The notes: generated by a model from the letters alone, not told the origin. A stretch of 64,000 nucleotides of DNA from Ornithinibacillus scapharcae TW25 (GCF_000190475.1 NZ_AEWH01000008.1:16350-80349), one strand, 5' to 3'. Positions 24,949 to 35,019 are shown, counted from the first letter of the stretch. Translations and numbers: made by a program.

Positions 24949-27360
24949 TTGAGTTTTTTGCACTTTACTATTTTATTACCATTTATAGCAGCAATCGTTG
25001 TTCCATTTATCTATCGATCGTTTAATCATAAAATCCATACAGGCTGGTTTGTGGTATTAGTACCAGTATTTATTTTTATTAATTTACTGTTACAAATACC
25101 TTCTATTTCGAATGGAGAAAATATCTTAATTTCTATGCCTTGGATTCCATCCTTAGAAATTAATTTTGATATATATATGGATGGGTTAGCCCTCATGTTT
25201 GGGCTCATTATTAGTGGAATTGGTGCTTTAGTTGTTATTTATTCCATCTTCTATATGGATAAAAATCGAGAAGCACTCCACAATTTCTATATTTATTTAC
25301 TTCTATTTATGGGGGCAATGCTTGGTCTTGTGAGTTCTGACAATGTCTTTGTTCTATATACCCTTTGGGAGCTTACAAGTGTATCTTCCTTCTTACTAAT
25401 TGCCTATTGGTATGAGCGCAAAAAATCACGTGAAGGTGCATTAAAAGCAATGATTATTACAGTATTCGGCGGACTCGCAATGCTAGCCGGTCTAATCTTG
25501 CTTGTGATGATTACAGATACGTACAGCCTAAGAGAAATGATTGCTAATGTAGACTTAATCCAAGAAAGTGCCTTGTTTATACCAGCACTACTTCTAATCT
25601 TACTAGGTGCCTTTACAAAATCAGCACAGTTCCCATTTAGTATATGGTTACCAGATGCAATGGAGGCCCCAACACCTGTTAGTGCTTATTTACACTCCGC
25701 AACGATGGTGAAAGCAGGGATTTATTTAGTTGCACGTATGACACCTATTTTTGGCGGAAGTGCAACATGGTTCTGGTTAGTCGTTGGGATAGGTGTTATT
25801 ACATTATTTTATGGTTCAGTAAGAGCCATCCGACAAACCGACTTAAAAGCATTATTAGCCTTTTCTACGATTAGTCAGCTGGGATTAATTATGAGTCTAC
25901 TTGGTGTAGGCTCTGCAGCATTTTATTTTAATCCCGGTGAGAGCCAACAGCTCTATGCTTTTGCATTATTTGCAGCCATCTTCCATTTATTCAACCATTC
26001 CACCTTCAAGGGTGCATTATTTATGGTTGTCGGAATCATTGACCATGAAACAGGGACACGTGACATACGTAGATTAGGCGGATTACTTTCTATCATGCCG
26101 ATTACATTTACGATCGCGTTAATTGGCAGTCTTTCAATGGCTGGATTACCTCCATTCAACGGCTTTCTCAGTAAAGAAATGTTCTTTACTGGAATGCTAC
26201 AAGCATCAGAAGTTGATATGTTCAGTTTAGAGTGGCTGGCTAATGGTTGCCCAATTCTGGCATGGATTGCGAGTATATTTACGTTTATCTATTGCATGAT
26301 TTTATTGGTTAGACCGTTTTTAGGTACATTCAAGCCAGATCGACTTCCTAAGGAAAAGGTACATGAAGCTCCTATTGGAATGCTAATCCCACCAATCATC
26401 CTTGGTAGCTTAGTTGTTCTTATATTCTTTTTCCCGAACATCTTAGGTCAATATATATTAAACCCGGCTATCGCATCAATCGTTCCTGACTTAGAGAAAC
26501 CATTTAAGATCACTGCCTGGCATGGATTTGGTCCAGAGCTTTATATGACTATAGGTGTTATCGTTTTAGGATTGCTGTTGTTTGTATCGATTAAAAAGTG
26601 GAATATCGCTTTCCGTGTTCTACCAGAAAATTTGAATCTGAATTACTTATACAGTTCAAGCTTAGAAAATATGGAGAAAAGATCTGTTTCCTTTACTAAT
26701 CGATACATGACAGGGTCTATCCGGCATTATTTAATTTATATCTTTGTCTTTGTATTTTCTGTTCTAGCGCTTGCTTTAATTACATTGAATGCAATAGACT
26801 TTGATTTTTCAAATTATGCCTATGTAACGATCTATGATGTTGGCATATTATTGGCAATGATAGTCGCAGCACTTACAACCTTATTTACCAGAAACAGAAT
26901 AACGGCAATTGTTTCACTAGGGGCGGTAGGTTATCTTGTTGTCATGTTATTTGTTATCTTTAGAGCACCTGACTTAGCTTTAACCCAGATGGTAGTAGAA
27001 ACAGCTACAACCGCATTATTCTTATTATGTTTTTACCATCTACCAAAGCTCGGAAAAAAGGTTGAAAAAGTGAAATTCAAATTGACAAACCTTATCGTAT
27101 CTATCCTTGTCGGAGTTACGGTTACCATCCTGACATTGGTAGCTACTGGGCATAAGCTATTTACACCAATAACAGAGTTCTTTGAAAATGCTTATGAGCT
27201 TGCAGGAGCAAAAAACATTGTCAACGCAATACTGGTAGACTTTAGAGGCTTTGATACGATGCTAGAAATAGCTGTACTATTTATTGCTGGAATTGGTGTC
27301 TACACATTAATTAAACTACGCTCAAAAGGAAGTGATACCGATGAAGCTGAAACCGAATGA
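24949..27360 (+). CDS. mrpA: Mrp Na+/H+ antiporter subunit A
   Basis: 803 residues from a TTG at 24949, nine bases after GGGAGTGG; B. subtilis MrpA has 801. An upstream in-frame ATG at 24916 lacks a ribosome site. The first two thirds are a Complex-I NuoL-like antiporter module (FWELTSVSSFLLI type segment near residue 130, Lys in AFTKSAQFPFSIWLPDAMEA). The C-terminal part carries the MrpB-like DUF4040 domain (FRAPDLALTQMVVETATTAL). It is part of the hetero-oligomeric membrane antiporter for Na+ and pH tolerance, and begins a seven-gene operon. Confidence 0.96.
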   Translation: MSFLHFTILLPFIAAIVVPFIYRSFNHKIHTGWFVVLVPVFIFINLLLQIPSISNGENILISMPWIPSLEINFDIYMDGLALMFGLIISGIGALVVIYSIFYMDKNREALHNFYIYLLLFMGAMLGLVSSDNVFVLYTLWELTSVSSFLLIAYWYERKKSREGALKAMIITVFGGLAMLAGLILLVMITDTYSLREMIANVDLIQESALFIPALLLILLGAFTKSAQFPFSIWLPDAMEAPTPVSAYLHSATMVKAGIYLVARMTPIFGGSATWFWLVVGIGVITLFYGSVRAIRQTDLKALLAFSTISQLGLIMSLLGVGSAAFYFNPGESQQLYAFALFAAIFHLFNHSTFKGALFMVVGIIDHETGTRDIRRLGGLLSIMPITFTIALIGSLSMAGLPPFNGFLSKEMFFTGMLQASEVDMFSLEWLANGCPILAWIASIFTFIYCMILLVRPFLGTFKPDRLPKEKVHEAPIGMLIPPIILGSLVVLIFFFPNILGQYILNPAIASIVPDLEKPFKITAWHGFGPELYMTIGVIVLGLLLFVSIKKWNIAFRVLPENLNLNYLYSSSLENMEKRSVSFTNRYMTGSIRHYLIYIFVFVFSVLALALITLNAIDFDFSNYAYVTIYDVGILLAMIVAALTTLFTRNRITAIVSLGAVGYLVVMLFVIFRAPDLALTQMVVETATTALFLLCFYHLPKLGKKVEKVKFKLTNLIVSILVGVTVTILTLVATGHKLFTPITEFFENAYELAGAKNIVNAILVDFRGFDTMLEIAVLFIAGIGVYTLIKLRSKGSDTDEAETE

Positions 27361-27772
27361 TGTCATTTTAAATACGGTAACGAAATTAGCTGCCGTGATT
27401 ATATTCACCTTTTCCATTGATTTATTCTGGGCAGGACACCATTTTCCAGGTGGTGGCTTTATCGGTGGATTAACGACAGCCGCAGGAATCGTCCTGCTTT
27501 ACCTATCCTTTGATATTGAGAGGATAGAGAAGAACCTGCCAATTGATTATAAAAAAATGGCAGCCATTGGTGTATTAATTGCAATTTTTACTGGTCTAGC
27601 AGGAATGATTTACGGCGATAATTTCTTAGAGCAAACATTTGGATATTTTAATATACCCATATTTGGAGAAACAGAATTAGCAACTGCCGTACTGTTTGAT
27701 GTAGGGGTTGCTCTTGCGGTGATTGGGACGGCTGTCACAATCATTACTAGCATAAGTGAGGATGAATTATAA
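27341..27772 (+). CDS. mrpB: Mrp antiporter subunit B
   Basis: 143 residues from the ATG at 27341 (AGGAAG eight bases upstream), the same length as B. subtilis MrpB. Membrane protein with the conserved segment FWAGHHFPGGGFIGGLTTAAG. The start lies inside the 3' end of mrpA (20-base overlap) and the stop overlaps the mrpC start (TAATG), showing translational coupling. An in-frame GTG at 27332 lies inside the ribosome site and is not the start. Confidence 0.95.
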   Translation: MKLKPNDVILNTVTKLAAVIIFTFSIDLFWAGHHFPGGGFIGGLTTAAGIVLLYLSFDIERIEKNLPIDYKKMAAIGVLIAIFTGLAGMIYGDNFLEQTFGYFNIPIFGETELATAVLFDVGVALAVIGTAVTIITSISEDEL

Positions 27773-28110
27773 TGGAAGGATTAATGGCAATCGTCATAGG
27801 AATACTGTTCACCATCGGTACTTATTTAATTCTAACGAATCAGATGTTAAGAATTATCCTAGGTCTCTCGCTGATTAGTCATGCAATTAACTTAATGATT
27901 ATCATCATGGGAGGACTGAAGAGTGGTGGGCCTCCACTCTTATCAGAGAGAAATCATGACTTTACCGACGCTATACCACAAGCATTAATATTGACCGCTA
28001 TCGTGATTAACTTTGCTGTCACAGCATTCTTGCTCGTGTTAAGCTATCGAACCTATAAAAAGCATGGTACCGATGACTTTAACAACTTAAGGGGAAATGA
28101 ACATGAATAA
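27772..28110 (+). CDS. mrpC: Mrp antiporter subunit C (NuoK-like)
   Basis: 112 residues, three membrane helices, homologous to Complex I subunit NuoK. Conserved segments are GIGTYLIL-type helix 1 (GTYLILTNQMLRIILGLSLI), GGPPLL and DAIPQALILTAIVINFAVTA, the last with the family's typical Gln and Thr residues. The start codon shares one base with the mrpB stop; the end overlaps mrpD by eight bases. Confidence 0.95.
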   Translation: MEGLMAIVIGILFTIGTYLILTNQMLRIILGLSLISHAINLMIIIMGGLKSGGPPLLSERNHDFTDAIPQALILTAIVINFAVTAFLLVLSYRTYKKHGTDDFNNLRGNEHE

Positions 28111-29593
28111 CCTTCTTATCTGGCCTGTTATTTTGCCATTAATAACAGCGCTAATCTTTGTACTTTTACGTAATCATATACGAGTTCAACGACTCTTGAG
28201 TGTGATTGTTTTAGCTGTGGTTGCTGGAATAACCATCATTATCATGAACCAAATATCAAATGATGGAATACAGACTTTACAATTAGGTGGCTGGCAGGCA
28301 CCATTCGGAATTGGTTTAGTGGCAGATATGTTTTCGATATTACTTGTCTTAACAACAAGTATTGTTGCATTTTGTTGTGTTATGTTTTCCTTCAAGACCA
28401 TCGGTAAGGAGCGGGAGAATCATTATTATTATTCTTTATTCCTGCTATTAATTACTGGAGTGAATGGTTCATTTTTAACAGGCGATTTATTTAATCTTTA
28501 TGTCTTTTTTGAAGTGTTACTACTGGCTTCATATGTACTCATATCACTTGGTGGAAAAAAGAAACAGCTACGCGAAACGATGAAGTATGTCATTATCAAT
28601 ATATTATCATCTGCATTCTTCTTAATTGGAATTGCTTATATGTATTCCAGTACTGGCACCTTAAACTTAGCCCATATCTCCGTAAGAATTGCTGAGGCAG
28701 GTCAAGACGGGTTTATGACAACAGTTGCTATATTATTTCTACTAGTATTCGGTATTAAGGCAGGACTATTTTTATTTTACTGGTTACCTGGTTCCTATAG
28801 TGTTCCACCAACACCTGTGTCTGCTTTATTCGCTGCTTTACTGACAAAAGTAGGAATCTATGCGATTATTCGTATGTTTACGTTAATTTTCTATCATGAG
28901 CCGCAAATCACCCACCTTATGATCGGGATATTAGCCGCACTTACGATGTTATTGGGTGGAATTGGTGCTGTTGGTTATTGGGATATTAATAAGATATTAA
29001 CCTATAACGTTATTATCGGGGCAGGATTTATCTTAGCTGGACTTGCTGCCTTTACAGATGCAGGAACATTGGGGTCTATCTACTACTTAATCCATGACAT
29101 GATTGTCAAAGCACTAATCTTCCTAATAGGTGGCGTCATTGTTTATCTCACTGGAACAACTAATTTAAAAGAGATGAGTGGATTAATTCGAAATCATCCT
29201 GCACTTGGATGGATGTTCTTTATAGCAGCACTATCCTTGATTGGAATCCCACCTTTAAGTGGATTTATAGGAAAGATTTTTATTACAAGAGGTGCCTTTG
29301 AAGCCGAGTTTTACTGGTTGGGGGCAATTGGTCTATTATCGAGCCTAATGATTCTATATTCTGTCATGAAAATATTTATGAATGCTTTTTGGGGTGAAAC
29401 TATCATCAGTGAGGAAGACGAAAAAGGTACTACAAGAGGTGTCATGCTCCCTATTGCAGTGTTAACCGCCTTAACAGTCTTACTTGGGATAGGACCAGAA
29501 ATGATTAATTCCTATATTGAGATAGCAGTAGAAGCGCTAATGGATCCTAGCATCTATATTGATGCTGTCTTTGCAGGGAATGATATCCCTTAA
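28103..29593 (+). CDS. mrpD: Mrp antiporter subunit D
   Basis: 496 residues from the ATG at 28103, eight bases after GGGG; an ATG at 28097 is too close to that site. A NuoN-like antiporter subunit with 14 predicted helices. Key residues are present: Glu in NLYVFFEVLLLASYVLISLG and Lys in FGIKAGLFLFYWLPGSYSVP and PVSALFAALLTKVGIYAI. These acidic and basic positions are needed for antiport in B. pseudofirmus and B. subtilis Mrp. Confidence 0.95.
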   Translation: MNNLLIWPVILPLITALIFVLLRNHIRVQRLLSVIVLAVVAGITIIIMNQISNDGIQTLQLGGWQAPFGIGLVADMFSILLVLTTSIVAFCCVMFSFKTIGKERENHYYYSLFLLLITGVNGSFLTGDLFNLYVFFEVLLLASYVLISLGGKKKQLRETMKYVIINILSSAFFLIGIAYMYSSTGTLNLAHISVRIAEAGQDGFMTTVAILFLLVFGIKAGLFLFYWLPGSYSVPPTPVSALFAALLTKVGIYAIIRMFTLIFYHEPQITHLMIGILAALTMLLGGIGAVGYWDINKILTYNVIIGAGFILAGLAAFTDAGTLGSIYYLIHDMIVKALIFLIGGVIVYLTGTTNLKEMSGLIRNHPALGWMFFIAALSLIGIPPLSGFIGKIFITRGAFEAEFYWLGAIGLLSSLMILYSVMKIFMNAFWGETIISEEDEKGTTRGVMLPIAVLTALTVLLGIGPEMINSYIEIAVEALMDPSIYIDAVFAGNDIP

Positions 29594-29621
29594 GCAATTA
29601 TAAACGAAAGGAAGAGCAGTG

Positions 29622-30107
29622 ATGCCATTTCAAATATTAGTTAATATATTTATTGCTTTCCTATGGATGTTCTTCCAGGATGAATGGCGATTTCTAAGCT
29701 TTTTAAGTGGTTATATTGTCGGCTTAATCATACTATTTTTCATGCGCCGATTTTACCAAAAGCCTTTTTATGCCCTATTTATATGGGCAGCATTTAAACT
29801 GTTGTTTGTCTTTACAAGGGAGCTATTAAGCTCAGCCTTTGTCGTCATTAAGCAAGTGCTACGTCCAAAAATCAATATTACACCTGGGATTTTTAGAATT
29901 GATACGGACTTAGAAGGAGATGTAGAAATCACCCTACTTTCCCTTCTCATTTGTCTTACACCTGGCTCAGTGGTCATGGAGGTAACGCCCGATGGTAAAA
30001 GTCTCTATGTTCACGCTATGGACATACCAGAATCAAAAGATTCCGTATTGAAATCACAGGTAATCTTCGAACGGGCAATTAAGGATGTGACAAGAAAATA
30101 TGTTTGA
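29622..30107 (+). CDS. mrpE: Mrp antiporter subunit E
   Basis: 161 residues from the ATG at 29622 after GGAAGAG; an adjacent in-frame GTG at 29619 is less well placed. Two N-terminal helices precede a cytoplasmic domain with TLLSLLICLTPGSVVMEVTP, the Mrp-E signature. The 3' end overlaps mrpF by eight bases. A gap of 28 bases separates it from mrpD, the only real gap in the operon. Confidence 0.94.
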   Translation: MPFQILVNIFIAFLWMFFQDEWRFLSFLSGYIVGLIILFFMRRFYQKPFYALFIWAAFKLLFVFTRELLSSAFVVIKQVLRPKINITPGIFRIDTDLEGDVEITLLSLLICLTPGSVVMEVTPDGKSLYVHAMDIPESKDSVLKSQVIFERAIKDVTRKYV

Positions 30108-30378
30108 TATCTTAATGATTTTATCACTTGTTATTTTAACATGTGCAGTTCTTTTAAATATTTTCCGTGTCGTAAAAGGGCCGTCGAGCGCTGATCGTGT
30201 GCAGGCATTGGACTCTATCGGCATTAATTTAATTGCGGGGATTGCAATCTTTTCGGTGTATATGAATACACATGCATTCTTTGAATTAATCTTATTGATT
30301 GGTATTCTATCCTTTATTGGAACGATTGCATTTGCTCGTTTTATTGAAAGAGGTGTTGTCATTGAGCGAAAGCGCTGA
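30100..30378 (+). CDS. mrpF: Mrp antiporter subunit F
   Basis: 92 residues with three helices and the family segment FRVVKGPSSADRVQALDSIG, including the conserved Asp in the ADRV motif. The start lies in the end of mrpE and its 3' end overlaps mrpG by 17 bases. Confidence 0.94.
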   Translation: MFDILMILSLVILTCAVLLNIFRVVKGPSSADRVQALDSIGINLIAGIAIFSVYMNTHAFFELILLIGILSFIGTIAFARFIERGVVIERKR

Positions 30379-30739
30379 GGTCATAGCTGGGGTCCTTATA
30401 TTCCTTGGAACCTTAATCAGTTTAATTAGTTCCGTTGGGTTAGTTCGATTACCGGACGTTTATACCCGTTCCCATGCGGCATCTAAAAGCTCAACTGTTG
30501 GAGTGTTATTTATCCTAATCGGAACCTTGCTTTATTTTCTTATTTCAGAGGGGTATTTCAGCATCCGACTAATTCTAGGAATAGTTTTTGTGTTTCTAAC
30601 TGCACCAGTTGCTGCACATGTAATTTGTCGTGCAGCCTACCGGGCAGATGTACCTCTGACGCAAACTAGTGCAGAGGATGAATTAAAAGAATACTTTACT
30701 GTCAACGAAAAACAAAGTGGGGATAGCCCTTCTCCTTAG
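30362..30739 (+). CDS. mrpG: Mrp antiporter subunit G
   Basis: 125 residues from a TTG at 30362, six bases after AGAGGTG; B. subtilis MrpG has 124. Longer in-frame extensions lie wholly inside mrpF and have no ribosome site. Conserved segments are SVGLVRLPDVYTRSHAASKS and LTAPVAAHVICRAAYR. The soluble tail is acidic. It is the last gene of the operon and is followed at once by a long terminator hairpin. Confidence 0.94.
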   Translation: MSESAEVIAGVLIFLGTLISLISSVGLVRLPDVYTRSHAASKSSTVGVLFILIGTLLYFLISEGYFSIRLILGIVFVFLTAPVAAHVICRAAYRADVPLTQTSAEDELKEYFTVNEKQSGDSPSP

Positions 30740-30770
30740 TATCTATAAGGAGGGACTATCCCCATTTTTT
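30718..30770. terminator. Terminator between mrpG and the MscS gene
   Basis: A long hairpin with outer arms GGGGATAG (30719-30726) and CTATCCCC (30756-30763), extended by an inner stem CTCCTTA / TAAGGAG. T6 follows on the plus strand. The left arm overlaps the last mrpG codons, and the T tract abuts the stop of the convergent mechanosensitive-channel gene. Confidence 0.85.
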
Positions 30771-32043
30771 ATTGTAAAGGTTCCCGAACTCCGGTTTCCC
30801 TTGTCATTTCACCCGCAATAAAGCGCATATCATTCCCGGTTGGATTTTGGAATACTCTTAGCCCAAACTCTGATGCAACTGCAAATAGATGATCAAAAAT
30901 ATCGGACTGAATTGATTCATAAACTGCCCAAGCCGTATCATTACTAAAAGCATAGATTTCTAACGGCAAGCCATTTTCTGTTGGAGCTAACTGCCGTACC
31001 ATTAATGACATTTCCTGATGTATTCCTGGATGGTGTTTTAAATAATTCGTTATATATGCTCGAAACACACCAATATTTGTAAGCGCCCTTCCGTTGACAG
31101 GGTTGGTCCTGCTCACATTATGTGTTTCATTGTATTCTTCTATTTCCTTTTCTCGAGTCTCTATATGTTCCTTTAGGAGTTGTATTTCCTTTAGCTTTTC
31201 AATCATTTCCGGAGAACAGAATTTTATGCTCGTTTTATCAATAAATATTGAGCGCTTAATTCTTCTTCCACCGGAGTTAACCATACCTCTCCAATTGATG
31301 AAAGAATCAGACACAAGTGCATACGCTGGAATCATCGTAATCGTCTTATCGAAGTTCTGCACCTTGATTGTGTTTAACGTAATATCTATTACATCACCAT
31401 CAGCACCATACTTCGGCATTTCAATCCAGTCCCCAACACGTACCATATCATTAGTAGTTAGCTGTATACCAGCAACCAATCCTAAAATTGAATCCTTAAA
31501 TACCAACATAATAACTGCAGAAAGTGCACCAATTCCACCAAGCAAAATAAATGGACTCTCTCCAATTAGATTCGCAATAATGAGGATAGCACCAATTGCT
31601 ACAATAACAATATTTGCTACCTGAATATAGCCTTTGATTGGCCTAGTCTTCGAAATTTCAAATGTCCGATAAATATCATTGACAGCGTTTAATAATCTTG
31701 TTAGAACGATTAAGCCGATAATAATGATATAGGTTACCGATAATCTCTGGATAATCGTTTGGTAATCCTCAAATTCATTAATTTCTGATGCAAAATAAAT
31801 GATTATCGCCGGCACAATATGCGACAAGGTTTGAAAAATTCTTCTCTCCAACAATACATTGTCCCAGGTAATTTTATTTTTCGTTATAATTCGGGTGACA
31901 ACATTAACAACAACCTTCTTCGTAATAAAGTTTGCAATCAAACAGATCAACCCAATGATCATTATCTTAATCAACCCTACAAGAATAACATCGACTCGAG
32001 CAGGTAAATCAAATGTCGAAATCCACTCATTCACAAAATCCAT
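30769..32043 (-). CDS. MscS family mechanosensitive channel (YbdG-like)
   Basis: 424 residues from the ATG at 32043, which follows GGAGGT; an upstream in-frame start at 32070 lacks such a site. About five membrane helices precede the pore helix (LLGGIGALSAVIMLVFKDSI then LGLVAGIQLTTNDMVRVGDWIEMP), followed by the cytoplasmic beta and alpha-beta domains. The length and arrangement resemble E. coli YbdG (MscM, 415 residues) rather than the smaller MscS. It releases solutes upon hypo-osmotic shock. Convergent with the Mrp operon. Confidence 0.9.
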   Translation of the reverse strand: MDFVNEWISTFDLPARVDVILVGLIKIMIIGLICLIANFITKKVVVNVVTRIITKNKITWDNVLLERRIFQTLSHIVPAIIIYFASEINEFEDYQTIIQRLSVTYIIIIGLIVLTRLLNAVNDIYRTFEISKTRPIKGYIQVANIVIVAIGAILIIANLIGESPFILLGGIGALSAVIMLVFKDSILGLVAGIQLTTNDMVRVGDWIEMPKYGADGDVIDITLNTIKVQNFDKTITMIPAYALVSDSFINWRGMVNSGGRRIKRSIFIDKTSIKFCSPEMIEKLKEIQLLKEHIETREKEIEEYNETHNVSRTNPVNGRALTNIGVFRAYITNYLKHHPGIHQEMSLMVRQLAPTENGLPLEIYAFSNDTAWAVYESIQSDIFDHLFAVASEFGLRVFQNPTGNDMRFIAGEMTRETGVREPLQ

Positions 32044-32085
32044 AATAACCTCCAAAAATAAGAATAACACTTACAATTATATCAA

Positions 32086-32121
32086 ATTTGGGACATGGGG
32101 ACAGGTCCCTTGTCCCCAAAT
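32086..32121. repeat. Dispersed GGGGACA/TGTCCCC hairpin repeat, copy 1
   Basis: TGGGGACA (32096-32103) and TGTCCCCA (32111-32118) form an 8-bp stem with loop GGTCCCT, inside wider ATTTGGG / CCAAAT arms. Relatives lie at 52461, 56968 and 57056. Confidence 0.6.
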
Positions 32122-32305
32122 CCAGAAATTAAAAGAAAAAATCTGCAATATTATATTTTATCATTTTAATTCTTCAGAATATAATGTATTATATTACAAT
32201 AATGTTACTTTTTGGTTTCATTGTATTTCCAATTATATAGCTCTATCGAAGTAGCTATGTATAAAATCCATAACTGTTTAAATTATTTAACGAGGAGATA
32301 AACAA

Positions 32306-32815
32306 ATGTCAAAACGTTTAATTGCTATCGTACTATTAGTATTTGCTGTATTAGTAGGGTGTTCCAATGAAGAAACCAGTAAAAAAGAAGTACCAGAATC
32401 CAAAAATTCCAATCAAGAAATAAGATTACCAATGATTGATATTATAGCTGGAGATATTGCCGGTCCAGTCTATAAAGACGTCTGGTGCTTAAAGGAGGAA
32501 AGTCTCTGCTCACTTACCCCTAATCCACCACAGGAAGTTGTATCGTCAAACCCTCCCCCATTGCGCGTTAGACCAGGTGATGTATTCCAGATATCTATAA
32601 CAACAGATAGCATCCCTGAATCAAAAGAAATCTATACTCCAGACATTTCAGAACTAAAGCTATGGAAAGGAAATGAAGAACTGACTGTGGAGGCGACCGA
32701 TTATCAAATAACAGCGCCAATGGAAGAAGGATTGTACTATTATTCTATGAAGCTACAATGGGATGGCTATTATACTGGCCAAGCATACTATGCATTTTCT
32801 CTCAGAGTTCAATAA
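32306..32815 (+). CDS. Predicted lipoprotein upstream of an ABC exporter
   Basis: 169 residues. A signal peptide with lipobox VLVGC is followed by a low-complexity polar linker (NEETSKKEVPESKNSNQE) and then a beta-rich domain with a Cys pair (VWCLKEESLCSL). The start is the ATG at 32306 after GAGGAGAT. It lies 23 bases before the first ABC permease gene and is probably cotranscribed. It may act as the exporter's outer-surface partner or be unrelated; I recognise no family. Confidence 0.75.
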   Translation: MSKRLIAIVLLVFAVLVGCSNEETSKKEVPESKNSNQEIRLPMIDIIAGDIAGPVYKDVWCLKEESLCSLTPNPPQEVVSSNPPPLRVRPGDVFQISITTDSIPESKEIYTPDISELKLWKGNEELTVEATDYQITAPMEEGLYYYSMKLQWDGYYTGQAYYAFSLRVQ

Positions 32816-32838
32816 CGCATCAAATCGGAGGTGAATTA

Positions 32839-34116
32839 ATGTTTCGACTAATGTTATTCGAATTTAAAAAAATAGGAAGATCTAACTTTGCCCGAATTTT
32901 AATTGTAGCACTTATACTCTTCTGTATCGGTTTTTATGCCTTCACCTATGTCAATACAACCCGCATTGAAGATGAGATTCAATCTATACAGAGTACCATA
33001 CAATTTACTGAACAAGACCTGAATAAGCAACGAGAAACATTAAAAACCGCTGAAGGCGCAGAGGCGACAGAATTGAAAAATAACATCACGTTTTACGAGG
33101 AGTGGTTAGTGGGAGAACAAAATAAATTAGAATTGTATAACGATGAAAATTGGCAAGCAATCTTACAGCAAGAAATTGATGAAGCAGAAGCAGATGCGGG
33201 TAGTATGCGATACAATGGTCAAACCCACACCTTCAGTCATCCAACATTATTTACATTGGATACCTATGTTGCAATAAGTAAATGGATGCAGAATAATGAA
33301 ATAACTCCTCTATTACCAGTTGATAGACATTTTTCTTATGTAACACTTTATGATAAGGAAGTCATTAGCACCAGTCCCGCTGAAGCAGAAATGATAATGG
33401 AAACATTCAGAAAAAACAGCATCAAATATTCATCAAGCAGTATCCATTATCTTTATCGATTATTTGAAATATCGTTCGGATTCGTCGGGGTCATATTTTT
33501 CCTATTCCTCTTTGGTGATATCGTAACAAAGGAAGGACTAGGTCGAAACGGTCCAATCCATCTACTTAGAACGCAACCAATACATCGAGACAAAATATTA
33601 GCAAGTAAGTTTTTAACTACTATTGTGTTCAGCTCCATAACGCTCATTAGTATAATAGCATTTTCCATCATTGTAGGGGGATTATTCGACCGAATAGGCG
33701 ATTGGGATTATCCAGTTCTAATCTATGGCGAAGAGAGGACTTTCACGTTGATGGGAATGGGTACATTTCTTCTAAAAGCAAGCAGTCTGTTTCTACTCAT
33801 TCTAATTTTTTGCTATTCTATCCTAATCCTCTTCTCTATTTTGACGAAACGATCATTAATCACAACAGGGCTAACTCTTGGAATATTATTGATTGGGATT
33901 GGCATGAGTAAAGAACTTGTGACTTCTACTATTGCTCACTATATACCTTTTCAGTACTTTTCTGTTTTTAACGTTTTAACAAATGAACTAGCCCTTACAA
34001 TGGAAAACTTTAATATTTCTTATGTGAATGGAATGGTTTCCTTGAGTATCTCAAGTGTAGCCTTATTGCTAATCACCTATATTATATCTGTTATACAGTA
34101 TCGAAAAAGTAATTAG
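32839..34116 (+). CDS. ABC-2 type transporter permease
   Basis: 425 residues from the ATG at 32839 after GGAGGTG. One N-terminal helix, a long extracytoplasmic region rich in coiled-coil character (residues about 38-110), then five to six C-terminal helices. The segment GLGRNGPIHLLRTQPIHRDKI then LASKFL is the conserved coupling region of ABC-2 permeases. The neighbour ATPase and a second related permease suggest a heterodimeric exporter, perhaps of a peptide or lipid. The substrate is unknown. Confidence 0.85.
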   Translation: MFRLMLFEFKKIGRSNFARILIVALILFCIGFYAFTYVNTTRIEDEIQSIQSTIQFTEQDLNKQRETLKTAEGAEATELKNNITFYEEWLVGEQNKLELYNDENWQAILQQEIDEAEADAGSMRYNGQTHTFSHPTLFTLDTYVAISKWMQNNEITPLLPVDRHFSYVTLYDKEVISTSPAEAEMIMETFRKNSIKYSSSSIHYLYRLFEISFGFVGVIFFLFLFGDIVTKEGLGRNGPIHLLRTQPIHRDKILASKFLTTIVFSSITLISIIAFSIIVGGLFDRIGDWDYPVLIYGEERTFTLMGMGTFLLKASSLFLLILIFCYSILILFSILTKRSLITTGLTLGILLIGIGMSKELVTSTIAHYIPFQYFSVFNVLTNELALTMENFNISYVNGMVSLSISSVALLLITYIISVIQYRKSN

Positions 34117-34134
34117 TAGATTGGGAGTGTAAAT

Positions 34135-35019
34135 ATGATAGTAGAAGTAAAAGGACTAAAAAAGCGTTATAAAAAGCAGCTTGTACTAAAGGGAATCGAT
34201 GTTCAAATCGAATCCCCGCAAATTATAGCCCTAGTCGGACCAAATGGTTCCGGTAAAACAACAATGCTAAACTGTATGACAAATCTACTTTCTATTACGG
34301 AAGGAAAAATAGAGCTGTTAGGAAAGAAATACACAGATGCATCCCTATTTTATGATGTTTCCTATTTACAAGATAATCGTATTTTATATGGAAATCTAAC
34401 AGGATATGACCATTTAAAATTCATCTGTACTATCCAAAAGTTACCCCTTACAAAAATCAAAGAAGTAGCGAGAAGAGTAGGTATGGAAAGCTACTTAAAG
34501 AAAAGAGTACGTAATTATTCACTTGGGATGAAGCAGCACTTATTATTAGCAATGGCTATAATCAATGAGCCCAAATTATTACTAATGGACGAACCTTTAA
34601 ATGGACTGGACCCAACAAGTGCAATCAATATGCGGAATATTTTACTTGAATTATACAAGGAAGGGACGACCATTATTGTATCGTCTCATAACCTAGATGA
34701 AATAGACCGTCTGACCAACATCATCTATTTCATGAAGGATGGTGCGTTATTAAAAGAATCACTTCAGGATTTTTCAACCAAAAATTATATCATGACCGTT
34801 AATAACCCAGAAAAGGCAAAGAAAATTTTATCTGAACAGAAAATACCCTTTACCATAAATAACCAAAATCAACTTGAACTGGAAGAGAAAATGATTGAAA
34901 TCCAAACAGTCATTAATCATTTAAATCAAAACGATATTACTATTCAGGACATTGAAAACCAGAAGATTGGAGCCGAAAGACGATACCGAGAATTATTTGA
35001 ACAGGAGTTATCCTCATGA
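34135..35019 (+). CDS. ABC transporter ATP-binding protein
   Basis: 294 residues. Walker A is GPNGSGKTT, the Q-loop region is SYLQDNRIL, the signature is NYSLGMKQH (a variant of LSGGQ seen in antibiotic/bacteriocin exporters), Walker B is LLLMDEPLNGLDP, and the switch His is in VSSHNLDE. A C-terminal ~80-residue extension is typical of DrrA/BcrA-like ATPases. It overlaps the next permease gene by four bases (ATGA). Confidence 0.93.
   Translation: MIVEVKGLKKRYKKQLVLKGIDVQIESPQIIALVGPNGSGKTTMLNCMTNLLSITEGKIELLGKKYTDASLFYDVSYLQDNRILYGNLTGYDHLKFICTIQKLPLTKIKEVARRVGMESYLKKRVRNYSLGMKQHLLLAMAIINEPKLLLMDEPLNGLDPTSAINMRNILLELYKEGTTIIVSSHNLDEIDRLTNIIYFMKDGALLKESLQDFSTKNYIMTVNNPEKAKKILSEQKIPFTINNQNQLELEEKMIEIQTVINHLNQNDITIQDIENQKIGAERRYRELFEQELSS

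Noticed and set aside
31094-31624. Open frame on the plus strand antisense to the MscS gene
   Set aside because: No family resemblance or ribosome site; it mirrors codon bias of the channel gene.
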